26,166 nucleotides of DNA, from contig JBLWGC010000096.1 of the NCBI GenBank assembly GCA_048772705.1, forward strand, positions 1 to 26,166. Direction: 5' to 3'. Shown here piece by piece: positions 1 through 6,922 of this stretch (position 1 is its first letter; each line of letters opens with the position of its first letter). The notes below the pieces were generated by a model. It searched no databases, had not been told where the DNA came from, and worked only from the letters and a program-made list of their open reading frames with translations. This stretch comes from Leidyana gryllorum EB-2025a (taxonomy: Eukaryota; Apicomplexa). Made by a program: the position numbers and the translations under genes.

Positions 1-91
1 CCAAACCTGCACAAACCTCCCAACACCTCCCAACACCTCCCAACACCTCCCAACACCTCCCACACCTCCCTCCCTCCCTCCCTCCCTCCCT
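1..91. repeat. C-rich simple repeat at window start
   Basis: About four tandem copies of a 10-base unit CCTCCCAACA run into a (CCCT)n stretch that ends at the edge of the element A LTR. The opposite strand carries several GGG runs at 4-base spacing, which could form a G-quadruplex. It occupies the place where the outer part of the A 5' LTR would be expected. No gene is seen here. Confidence 0.85.
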
Positions 92-121
92 AATCGTTTG
101 GTCGGAACCAATGCACCAACG

Positions 122-169
122 TGTCTGTGTCTCCGTCTCGGGCCGGCCGGCACGCGGGAGACACAGACA
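122..169. other. LTR hairpin, element A 5' copy
   Basis: Arms TGTCTGTGTCTCC and GGAGACACAGACA pair over 13 bases around a core containing GGCCGGCCGG, itself a palindrome. The same structure recurs in the LTRs of every other element in the window. Confidence 0.85.
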
Positions 170-180
170 GGAAGATAGAT

Positions 181-200
181 CACGTGAACTTACCTTTTTG
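181..200 (+). promoter_or_regulatory. CACGTG box and GTGAAC..CCTTTTT motif
   Basis: A CACGTG palindrome overlaps GTGAACTTACCTTTTTG just after the hairpin. Element E has nearly the same block on its coding strand (21134-21150 region), and C and G carry shorter versions. CACGTG is the classic E-box for bHLH factors. Use as a promoter or leader element is inferred. Confidence 0.4.
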
Positions 201-1330
201 TGTGTTGCCCGTTGTTGCGCAATGGACGCCAAGTGGTCGCCGCCGTAGCTAATCCACCGCCGGGTTACATTGGTAGCAGTGCGTCGTTTGAACAGGCCGC
301 GACCGGCCAGGACCCCAACGAAGCACCTCTGGACGACGGACCCACCACGGAAGGGACCTACAACCGTGCTGCGGAAGTCCAGATGGTCATGAACGCCGCT
401 CAAGATCTTTTACGACAGATGGAAGTACTCGCCGAGGCACACCAGACCGGAATCCAGACCAACATCCCCACCAAGAGTGGAAAGGAAACCGCAGCGGTCA
501 CCGACGAGGCCCCGACAGCCCCAAGCCGTCTAGCCCAGGCCGCCCTGAAGAAACAATCAGACTTCACAGGCGAAGATAGCACCTCGGCCCGAGCCTGGCT
601 CGAGGCTTGTGAGGCCAAGTTCGCGGCCTTTGGAATAACAGATCACACAGACCGCATACGCTGCCTGGGGATAATCCTCGGGGGAAGTGCCGCCGAATGG
701 TTCGCGGATACGATTGAGGAAGGACTGCAAGGCACCTGGCAAACTTACCGGAAGCGGTTCCTCGCAGAATTTGAAACGCGAAGCGCAGCGGAGGATGACC
801 TGACCACTTGGGCCGATCTCCGTCGCACTGGGACGATGAGCCAGTATATTACTCAAAGCCGCACGCTCAAAAGACGGTGCGGAAAGGACGTTACCGAACG
901 AGGCGCCACCGCATTCTTTTTCAGAGGACTCCGATCCGAGGACCGCGTGGCTTTGGCTGCGCATGCGGGCAAACCCTTCGACGACTTGTGCCGGGCGGCG
1001 ATGCTATACGCCACGATCACGGACCAACAGATGCTGCAGCAACCGATCGGCTGCAGAGTCAACGCCATCACCAACAACAGCCGAATGGAGCATTCAAGAC
1101 CCCGCACTGTAGGCAAACGTTGTCCCTTCTCGCACGATCAGTGCACGAGCGAAGGACGATGCTACAATTGTGGCGAAGTGGGGCACCGCAACGCCCAATG
1201 CCCCTTACCGAGAGATCCTCGAAACCGAATGCAGCGACCCCGCACGTTCGCCAGCCAAGCCATGGAGGACCCGGATTTTCTGGATCGCCTGAACACCGAG
1301 GAGCCGGTATGTCAGGCAGCGATGCAATAG
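200..1330 (+). CDS. gag: Element A Gag (capsid/nucleocapsid)
   Basis: Gag polyprotein of a Ty3/gypsy element. The frame opens inside the 5' LTR; the listed start is the first alternative start codon in the frame, not a proven one, because the 3' LTR copy carries an ATG (4946) at the matching place. It crosses the primer-binding site, read as Gly-Ser-Ser-Ala at about residues 25-28. The central part (about residues 120-300) matches the capsid regions of D and E in this window (ALAAHA, GSAAEWF). A CCHC knuckle, CYNCGEVGHRNAQC, lies at residues 321-334, preceded by an extra C-P-F-S-H-D-Q-C motif. The end overlaps pol by about 20 bases, with pol in the -1 frame. Gag packages the element RNA in cytoplasmic particles (family knowledge). 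Confidence 0.85.
   Translation: MCCPLLRNGRQVVAAVANPPPGYIGSSASFEQAATGQDPNEAPLDDGPTTEGTYNRAAEVQMVMNAAQDLLRQMEVLAEAHQTGIQTNIPTKSGKETAAVTDEAPTAPSRLAQAALKKQSDFTGEDSTSARAWLEACEAKFAAFGITDHTDRIRCLGIILGGSAAEWFADTIEEGLQGTWQTYRKRFLAEFETRSAAEDDLTTWADLRRTGTMSQYITQSRTLKRRCGKDVTERGATAFFFRGLRSEDRVALAAHAGKPFDDLCRAAMLYATITDQQMLQQPIGCRVNAITNNSRMEHSRPRTVGKRCPFSHDQCTSEGRCYNCGEVGHRNAQCPLPRDPRNRMQRPRTFASQAMEDPDFLDRLNTEEPVCQAAMQ
271..282 (+). other. Primer-binding site, element A
   Basis: TGGTAGCAGTGC starts one base after the LTR end. The same 12 bases occur at this place in B, C and G, while flanking sequence differs. It would pair with a tRNA ending GCACTGCTACCA, whose acceptor stem starts with an A1:U72 pair as in eukaryotic initiator tRNA-Met. 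Confidence 0.85.
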
Positions 1331-4300
1331 GGCCGGAACCCACTCTGACGGTTCGCTGGACCCTCCGCAATCCCCGCTCCAACGAAGAAGAACTCGCAAC
1401 GGTATTGCTGGACACCGGCAGCAACACAAACTGTGTGGATGCCCGAATGGTACGCCGCTTGCGCCTACCCACAAAACCTTGCGCTGAACGAATTAGTACG
1501 CTTGCGACGACCGATACGCCATGCCGAGAAGAAACCGAACTTACGTTGAAAACCCGAGAACGCCAACAGCTGCCGATCCGCTGCCTCGTTGTTCCGAACC
1601 TACCATACGATTTAATAGTCTCCACATCGACCATCCTTGGACTCCGATTGCTACTAGGACGGAACGCCCAAGGCCACTTGACCGTCATGGAAGGACGAGA
1701 CCTACCGACACAAAAGATAGACCCCCTGTGGCTACGACAGGACAAACACCAAGGACCCACCTGTTGTCAGGTTCTGAGTACCTCGACTGACGCACTGGAC
1801 CTCCCGGATAGCGAAAGATGGATCCATACCGAGTTCCCTTCCGTCTTTCTCCACGACTTACCTATGCCGCCTCACCGAGAAGGGGTGGACCACGCCATCC
1901 AACCCCAAGATCCAACGGCCCTACCCTTCGTGCGGGCCCCATACAAGGTTCCTCAGCGATTCCTGGACGAGATGAGGAAACAAATCGCCGACCTGCGTCG
2001 ACAAGGAAAAATTAGACCAAGCTTCTCGACGTGGGCCTCCCCGTGCCTATTTGTACCCAAGAAGGACACGAGCGTCCCACGCCTCGTGTGCGACTACCGA
2101 AGATTGAACCAAGCAACGGTTCGGGTAGCGTCTCCGATGCCCTCGTTAGAGGAAGCACTTCAAGTACTGGCCGGCGCCACCATATTCTCCACACTTGACC
2201 TAAAAAGCGGATACCATCAAATACGGATGGCTCCGGAGAGCTGTGCCCTTACCGCGTTTTCCACACCATGGGGCCTCTTTGAGTGGACAGTCATGCCCAA
2301 CGGGCTGATGAACGCTTTGGCTACCTTCATGCTTCTAATGAGAATGGTGTTCCATGACCTGATAGGTATCTGCGTCTTCGTTTACCTTGACGACGTCCTG
2401 GTATTCTCGAAGTCCCGCGAAGAGCACCGTTCACACCTGCGACAAGTACTACAACGGCTGAAAGACTACGGATTGATAGCTCACCGGAGAAAGTCACACT
2501 TCTTCCGCACCGAAGTCGATTATATCGGCCATCGAATTTCGGTACAGGGCATAATGCCGCTCACGGACAGAGTAGCGGCCCTGCGGGCAATCCAACCACC
2601 GACGACACTCAAAGAGGCCCAAAGTTTTTTGGGATCCTTCAATTACTACAGGCGTTTTATACCCCACTTCTCCGATATAGCTAAACCTATTTACGATGGC
2701 ACCCATCAACTCAAGTCCCCCAACGCTCCACTGCCAAATAATCCGGCGATCTGGACCGCGGTAAGGAATCTAAAGGAGTCACTCTCCAATGCCACACATC
2801 TTTCCTTCCCACACCCACAATGCAAGGAGCTGTGGGTGACCACAGACGCAAGCGCACACGCATTGGGAGCGGTGCTGGAACAAGGAGAAGAAGGAGGGCG
2901 GGCTCCAATCGAATTCTTTTCAAGAACACTGACGGATGTGGAGAGAAGATATGCTACACACGAGAGGGAACTGCTCAGCATCGTCACCGCATGCAAGCAC
3001 TGGAGACATCTACTGCTCGGGAGAAAGGTTGTCATCCATACGGACCACAAGCCCCTTACGCACTTGCTCAATCAGGCCCACCTGACGGACCGACAACTGA
3101 GATGGATCATCGTCCTGTCTGAATTCGACTTAGAGATCCGCTACATACCCGGAGCAAACAACCTCATAGCGGACCTACTCAGCCGCCCACCCCTCCGCAA
3201 GAACAACGAGAGGATGGAGGCACCGGCACAACAAATAGAGGAAGAGATTGCGACGGTGCATGCTAGTCAAGCCGGGCCGGTGAACCTGGAAGAACGACTA
3301 AGACAAGCCTGGGCCGACCGACGGACATCCCTTGAAGACGCAGAAGAGATCGAGTGGATAGAAGGGCTACCGGTGGAGAAGGACGGCGTTATCCGAGTAC
3401 CACCAGACCCGGAGCTTATACGCCTTATCATCTCATACAACCATGATACCAAATTCGCTGGCCACTTGGGCCCGGACAAGACAGCTGCACGAATACGATC
3501 CCTCTTCAACTGGCGAGGCCTCCAAGCCGATACCGCACAATACTGTCACCAATGCGACGTTTGCCAGCGCGCGAAGAAACGAAACCACCATCCGGCGGGA
3601 TTACTCAACCCCATCAAGAGCCCAATGTTCCCCTGGGAGGATGTGGGTCTCGACTTCCTGGAATTGCCAGAAGACCCGGACACAAGACAAGATTACGTTA
3701 TGGTGGTGGTTGACCGCCTTACCCGGAGAATAAGACTCATCCCATGCATCAAGAATATTACCGCAGCTGAAACAGCCACGCTGTTTATCGAGAATATCGT
3801 TAAAATACATGGGATTCCCCGGCGTATCCTGAGTGACAGAGACCCACGCTTTACATCAACAATATGGAAGGAAATGATGACTCAGCTCGGCGCACAGGTA
3901 AACTTGACCACGGCTTACCACCCGCAGACGAACGGGCTCGTGGAGAGAGCCAACCGTTCGATTCTACAAATGCTCAGATGTACCTTGGAAGGGATCGGCC
4001 ACCGCTGGAGTCACCTCCTTGCTGCAATAGAAATTGCGTACAGCACAGCGAAACAAAGCTCCACAAGATGCTCTCCCTTCGAAATGGATACGGGCCGGAC
4101 GAGCCTACCATTCCGAATCTACGCCCAAAAGCTCCAAGAAGCTTCCGACCGCCTAGCACAGGTCCGCGAAGCACAAAAGCAACAAGCAGACAAACGCAGG
4201 ATGGAAGTCAAATTCGAACCAGGCGACCAAGTATTATTGTCCACTCGCCACCTCCACCACGTCCCGCCGAGCAAGCTGAACTTACCATACTATGGCCCCT

Positions 4301-4488
4301 TGACGGTGATTACGGCCCACGAAGGTGACACTTACACCCTACGCTGTCCAGAAAGTTGGCACATCCATCCCAAGTTCCATGTCTCCAGATTGGAGAAGTA
4401 CCACCAGCCAACGCACCACCGCGCCCCTACACCTGAGGAAAGGGAGACGCGGGCACCCCAGAACGCTAGCCACCGACTCTATACATGA
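1309..4488 (+). CDS. pol: Element A Pol: protease, RT, RNase H, integrase
   Basis: Pol polyprotein in the -1 frame relative to gag, with an ATG at 1309 inside the overlap; the open frame itself extends further upstream. Counting from 1309: aspartic protease LLDTGS near residue 33, RT with VPKKD near 250 and catalytic YLDD near 359, RNase H TTDAS near 510, integrase zinc finger (H, H, C-x2-C) near 711-750, and DDE core with D near 780, DRDPRF near 845 and NGLVERANR near 875. Order PR-RT-RH-IN defines Ty3/gypsy. About 1060 codons is a normal length. The gag/pol overlap fits the frameshift expression used by many Ty3/gypsy elements. Part of a broken fossil element despite this long open frame. 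Confidence 0.9.
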   Translation: MSGSDAIGPEPTLTVRWTLRNPRSNEEELATVLLDTGSNTNCVDARMVRRLRLPTKPCAERISTLATTDTPCREETELTLKTRERQQLPIRCLVVPNLPYDLIVSTSTILGLRLLLGRNAQGHLTVMEGRDLPTQKIDPLWLRQDKHQGPTCCQVLSTSTDALDLPDSERWIHTEFPSVFLHDLPMPPHREGVDHAIQPQDPTALPFVRAPYKVPQRFLDEMRKQIADLRRQGKIRPSFSTWASPCLFVPKKDTSVPRLVCDYRRLNQATVRVASPMPSLEEALQVLAGATIFSTLDLKSGYHQIRMAPESCALTAFSTPWGLFEWTVMPNGLMNALATFMLLMRMVFHDLIGICVFVYLDDVLVFSKSREEHRSHLRQVLQRLKDYGLIAHRRKSHFFRTEVDYIGHRISVQGIMPLTDRVAALRAIQPPTTLKEAQSFLGSFNYYRRFIPHFSDIAKPIYDGTHQLKSPNAPLPNNPAIWTAVRNLKESLSNATHLSFPHPQCKELWVTTDASAHALGAVLEQGEEGGRAPIEFFSRTLTDVERRYATHERELLSIVTACKHWRHLLLGRKVVIHTDHKPLTHLLNQAHLTDRQLRWIIVLSEFDLEIRYIPGANNLIADLLSRPPLRKNNERMEAPAQQIEEEIATVHASQAGPVNLEERLRQAWADRRTSLEDAEEIEWIEGLPVEKDGVIRVPPDPELIRLIISYNHDTKFAGHLGPDKTAARIRSLFNWRGLQADTAQYCHQCDVCQRAKKRNHHPAGLLNPIKSPMFPWEDVGLDFLELPEDPDTRQDYVMVVVDRLTRRIRLIPCIKNITAAETATLFIENIVKIHGIPRRILSDRDPRFTSTIWKEMMTQLGAQVNLTTAYHPQTNGLVERANRSILQMLRCTLEGIGHRWSHLLAAIEIAYSTAKQSSTRCSPFEMDTGRTSLPFRIYAQKLQEASDRLAQVREAQKQQADKRRMEVKFEPGDQVLLSTRHLHHVPPSKLNLPYYGPLTVITAHEGDTYTLRCPESWHIHPKFHVSRLEKYHQPTHHRAPTPEERETRAPQNASHRLYT

Positions 4489-4805
4489 TGGAGAAGATTA
4501 CAGGAGAACGAGTAACCACAACCGGCCAACTGGAGTACAAAGTGAAGTGGTTGGGATTCTCGGACTCGGCATCTACGTGGGAACCAGCGCAACATGTGCT
4601 CGAAGGAGAAGGCGCGGACCTCATTGCCCAATTCCGCAGAGACTGGAACCAGAGACATCCCGAGGCGCCGTACAACGAAGTGGATGGGGATGTAACACAC
4701 GGTTACCGAACCCCCCTCTGGAGCCCTTGTTGGACCGGCCTACACTACTCCGTCCGGACGAAGGGAGGGCCCTCGGAGGAAGGCTACTACGCCAAAGGCG
4801 GATAG
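4485..4805 (+). pseudogene. Element A chromodomain part
   Basis: A short region with a clear chromodomain (YKVKWLGF...STWEPAQHVL) followed by DLIAQFRRDWNQRHP, matching the C-terminal ends of Pol in B, C, D and E. In chromoviruses this domain sits at the integrase C-terminus and is thought to steer insertion to marked chromatin. The reading continues past the polypurine tract into the 3' LTR. A conserved tail like that of D and E is recognisable in the same stretch of LTR. The element is counted as broken in this area. Confidence 0.8.
4677..4690 (+). other. Polypurine tract, element A
   Basis: GAAGTGGATGGGGA lies directly before the LTR start TGTAAC, where plus-strand priming is expected. It is somewhat interrupted by T residues. 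It falls within protein-coding sequence, as in the other elements. Confidence 0.7.
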
Positions 4806-5030
4806 ATTGACGGTGTTTGGTCGGAACCAATGCACCAACGTGTCTGTGTCTCCGTCTCGGGCCGGCCGGCACGCGGGAGACACAGACAGGAAGATAGATC
4901 ACGTGAACTTACCTTTTTGTGTGTTGCCCGCTATCCGATAGACCAATGGACTCCTCGAGCGATGCTCCGATGTTGTTGCGCAATGGACGCCAAGTGATCG
5001 CCGCCGTAGCTAATCCACCGCCGGGTTACA
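4691..5030 (+). repeat. Element A 3' LTR, 340 bp
   Basis: Starts TGTAAC and ends GTTACA, giving the canonical TG...CA ends and 6-base inverted termini. It begins right after the polypurine tract. It contains the hairpin at 4841-4888, a CACGTG box at 4900-4905, an ATG at 4946 that opens the Gag N-terminus (LLRNGRQV), and near its start a stretch resembling the Pol tails of D and E (LLDRPTLL...GGRLLRQRR). The right flank starts TTCTG; no matching left duplication is available. Confidence 0.9.
4841..4888. other. LTR hairpin, element A 3' copy
   Basis: Same 13-base arms and GGCCGGCCGG core as at 122-169, with no visible difference between the two copies. Confidence 0.85.
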
Positions 5031-5034
5031 TTCT

Positions 5035-5515
5035 GTATGTGGAACATCTCCACCTCCATCGCTTGCTTCAGCTCTTCAATCTTCCTCTTGTGTCGATCCT
5101 TGAGCCTCTTAGCCTGCTGAACTGCGGGTTCACCCCAAATGGGCACGCCATGTGTGGCAATGGGTGCGTCAAGGGCTTGAGAGCGAGCCCGAGCGGAGCT
5201 CCCTTGAAGGGGGATGGGTTCCATGTATGCTTGGTGACCCGGTGGGTGGGAGAGAGGTGTTCGAAGAGGAACAGTGTGATTGTGGATGATATCCTCAACC
5301 AACCGTTCGTCTTTGAGTAGGGATGAGGGGGGAGAAGCTGCCGCAGGGGGAAGAAGGGGGGGGAGTTGGGAGGCGCCGGTGGTAGCCGTCGAGACGGTGG
5401 GTGGTCTCTGTCCAAGCCCGAGCGGCTGGGAGAGCGGAGGGCTTGCTGTCGAGGCGGCTTCGGTGAGGTAGGACCGCGTCGGAGCCCTCACAACCATTGT
5501 GGTTGTCGCTTCCAC
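5035..5515 (-). CDS. Pro/Ser-rich stretch with charged helix, in R copy 1
   Basis: Unrecognised open stretch of about 160 codons, with a possible start at 5515. The first half is rich in Pro, Ser and Ala. The end (AKRLKDRHKRKIEELKQAME) is strongly charged and likely helical or coiled-coil. It stops being R sequence where element A inserts at 5030, so the C-terminal end is missing here. It overlaps the neighbouring open stretch at 5488-5766 in another frame. Minus-strand sequence between them contains GTAAGT-like and pyrimidine-AG signals, so splicing is possible. No function is proposed. Confidence 0.35.
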
Positions 5516-5766
5516 GGGGCTTCGGGCTCGGAGGGCTTTGGAGGGGGACTTACCTGTGTCAGAGAAGGGGGTGAACTTTCAGCGGGCTGGGTAGAGGGGG
5601 TAGCAGGGCTGTTGGGGGGCGACTCGGGAGGCGTGGCCTCGATGGTCTCTTCTTCGAGCTCAGTGTTGCTCGAGGCTTCCATGTTGAGCGTCGTTGGTAC
5701 GCTGGGAAGGGCCAGAGCCTCACCTTGAGCTTCAGTGGGTGCGTCACAAAGGGCTTTCTGTGCCAT
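5488..5766 (-). CDS. Acidic Pro-rich stretch starting MAQKALCDAP, in R copy 1
   Basis: Unrecognised open stretch starting at an ATG (5766) in a reasonable context (gaccATGGca). It is acidic and rich in Pro, Ser, Thr and Glu (for example LEEETIEATPPESPPNSP), so probably disordered. A GTAAGT donor-like site lies in it. It sits between the CxxC-bearing stretch upstream and the charged stretch downstream on the same strand, so all three may belong to one spliced gene or one element ORF. No copy is visible in R copy 2, which lacks this part. Confidence 0.35.
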   Translation of the reverse strand: MAQKALCDAPTEAQGEALALPSVPTTLNMEASSNTELEEETIEATPPESPPNSPATPSTQPAESSPPSLTQVSPPPKPSEPEAPWKRQPQWL

Positions 5767-6068
5767 GGTCAATCTTAAGCGATACAAAAAACTGGTGGCA
5801 ACTTTGTAATTACAAAAAAATTTGTAACGAGATAAGGGTGACGACATTGGTAGAGTCGCGAAAATTTGCGTAAAAATTTCGATGAGACTTGAACGGGTTA
5901 AGGATGACGACAAGAAAAAACACGCAAAATATTTGCACTGGCAGCGGCAACTGTATGAGGCATTGAAGGTACATAAGGTAAGAGACTCACCTATTACATG
6001 TCTTGTTCTCGTACGTGATCACTTCGTGTATCTTATGCTACAACGCTGCCGTCTTACCATCTTTTGTT
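5767..6068. other. Gap between open stretches of repeat R
   Basis: AT-richer than its surroundings. The plus strand has a possible short frame (from 5882, lysine-rich) followed by an intron-like GTAAGA...TTTTAG block at 5978-6072; the minus strand has no convincing frame. A piece starting TAAGGATGACGACA is shared with R copy 2 at 10981. No gene can be supported. Confidence 0.4.
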
Positions 6069-6682
6069 TTAGATGATGTTGCCCATCTCAACTTGGAACC
6101 CTTTCCCGCAAATCTGACACTTCATGTATCCCCGATGTACATGAGGAGGGGTAGGGGGAGCTAGTGGAGGGGTAGGGGCTGCCAGCCTTGGCAATGGCTT
6201 CAGGTCCACCGTCGAGGCCAGTGAGTCTCTGCGAGTGCTCAATAACTCTGTTTGCTCATCTTGAACAACCGTTGAGAGACACCCAATGACCTCAGTGGAC
6301 GAGACCGAAGCTGAGGGAGACTGAGAATCACTCAGTGGCATGCTAACTGGGGGGCCACTGCATGCTGGCTGGGGGAGGGAGCGAATGGGGGAGGGGTTAG
6401 CTGGCTGGGGAAAAAACCGAACAACCGGGGGTTCAGGCTCCATTGGCTGGAGCTCTACTCGCAATTGGGGTCGCGGGGCATCCCAGTTCCTCGCAAAGTG
6501 CCGAAGCTCTTCCTCGGCTATGTGAGATATGTGGGGATGAGGTGTGGGAACTGACTTGGTGTGGGAACGTGCCAGACCAGTCTGAGTGGCACGAGGTCTT
6601 GTCTTGGGAACATCTGGGGGGAAGAAAGCGAGCGCGAGCGAGAAGAGGGCTTTTTGGATCTGAGAACAAAAATAACAGTCCA
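6069..6682 (-). CDS. Pro-rich stretch with C-terminal CxxC motif, in R copy 1
   Basis: Unrecognised open minus-strand stretch of about 200 codons; the frame also runs into the B LTR at its start, but only by chance of insertion. It is Pro/Ser-rich (PLPRLAAPTPPLAPPTPP) and ends in MKCQICGKGFQ, the first half of a C2H2-like finger (C-x2-C-x3-F). The histidine half is not seen before the stop, though a following exon could hold it. TTTTTCCCCAG and TTTTTGTTCTCAG on this strand look like splice acceptors. Such fingers occur in host regulators and near the N-terminus of some R2/CRE-like LINEs; neither is demonstrated. Copy 2 has a shorter, diverged version. Confidence 0.4.
6678..6682. repeat. Target-site duplication GTCCA, left of B
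   Basis: GTCCA directly before the LTR start; the same five bases follow the other LTR (9496-9500). The empty site in R copy 2 has a single GTCCA at 11392-11396. Confidence 0.95.
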
Positions 6683-6922
6683 TGTAAGCGGTTCCCCCGC
6701 CAGTGGTGTCGGTAAGTGGTTGCCGGTGGGGGCGTTTGCTACTACGTAATTCCAGTGGCATCTGCAAGCGGTTCCAGACTTAATAAAAACGTGTTTGTAA
6801 GGTGCGCGTCTCCGTGTGTGCCGGTTTGCCGGTCATCGGAGACGTGATCTATTATACTGGACCAGCTCTGGCTGGCCAGGGACTAAGCAAAACAGGGCTA
6901 TGTAGTGTGACTGGGGTCTACA
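6683..6922 (-). repeat. Element B 3' LTR, 240 bp
   Basis: Read on the plus strand it runs from TGTAAGCGG to GGTCTACA; on the element strand it starts TGTAGAC. About one difference from 9256-9495. Its first bases supply the TAG stop of Pol (6918-6920). Hairpin at 6807-6844. Confidence 0.95.
6807..6844. other. LTR hairpin, element B 3' copy
   Basis: Arms CGTCTCCG and CGGAGACG (8 bases). The loop carries CCGG twice rather than the CCGGCCGG block found in A, D, E and G. Confidence 0.75.

Larger units (their letters stand above)
96..269 (+). repeat. Element A 5' LTR (partial)
   Basis: Near-identical to the inner part of 4691-5030. It ends in TTACA one base before the primer-binding site. It contains the GTCTCC/GGAGAC hairpin (122-169) and a CACGTG box (181-186). 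The gag frame is already open within it. Confidence 0.85.
96..5030 (+). mobile_element. Element A: Ty3/gypsy chromovirus, 5' end incomplete
   Basis: The element has a partial 5' LTR, a 12-base primer-binding site, gag, pol (protease, RT, RNase H, integrase), a chromodomain, a polypurine tract and a full 3' LTR. The two LTR copies share 96-269 and 4815-5030 almost base for base, but the 3' copy is longer, both on its outer side and by about 40 bases inside. The shared parts suggest a young insertion. It lies inside repeat R copy 1: sequence after 5030 continues as R on the minus strand. It is a broken fossil: the 5' LTR is incomplete and there are a small number of coding breaks. Family assignment rests on the pol domain order PR-RT-RH-IN and the chromodomain. 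Confidence 0.9.
5031..6682 (-). repeat. Dispersed repeat R, copy 1, distal part
   Basis: Not recognised. This stretch and 9501-9901 form one unit split by element B, because R copy 2 (10981-11795) has the two sides joined. Near the B site the copies are almost identical; further left they drift, with many small length differences and a missing block in copy 2. The minus strand is rich in Pro/Ser/Thr codons and shows three open stretches listed separately. It has no LTR-like TG...CA ends, hairpin or pol domain. It may be part of a non-LTR element, a host gene family or a non-autonomous repeat. Element A cuts it on the left. Confidence 0.6.

Noticed and set aside
1-91. A telomere at the window start
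   Set aside because: The repeat unit is CCTCCCAACA and CCCT, not a regular TTAGGG-type array, and it is short.
1068-1760. A 230-codon open frame on the minus strand
   Set aside because: It lies antisense to gag/pol of element A, has no recognisable domain and reflects the base make-up of the true frame.
5366-5728. A Gly-rich plus-strand frame
   Set aside because: It is the mirror of Pro-rich minus-strand codons in repeat R; low-complexity Gly/Ser content is typical of such shadows.
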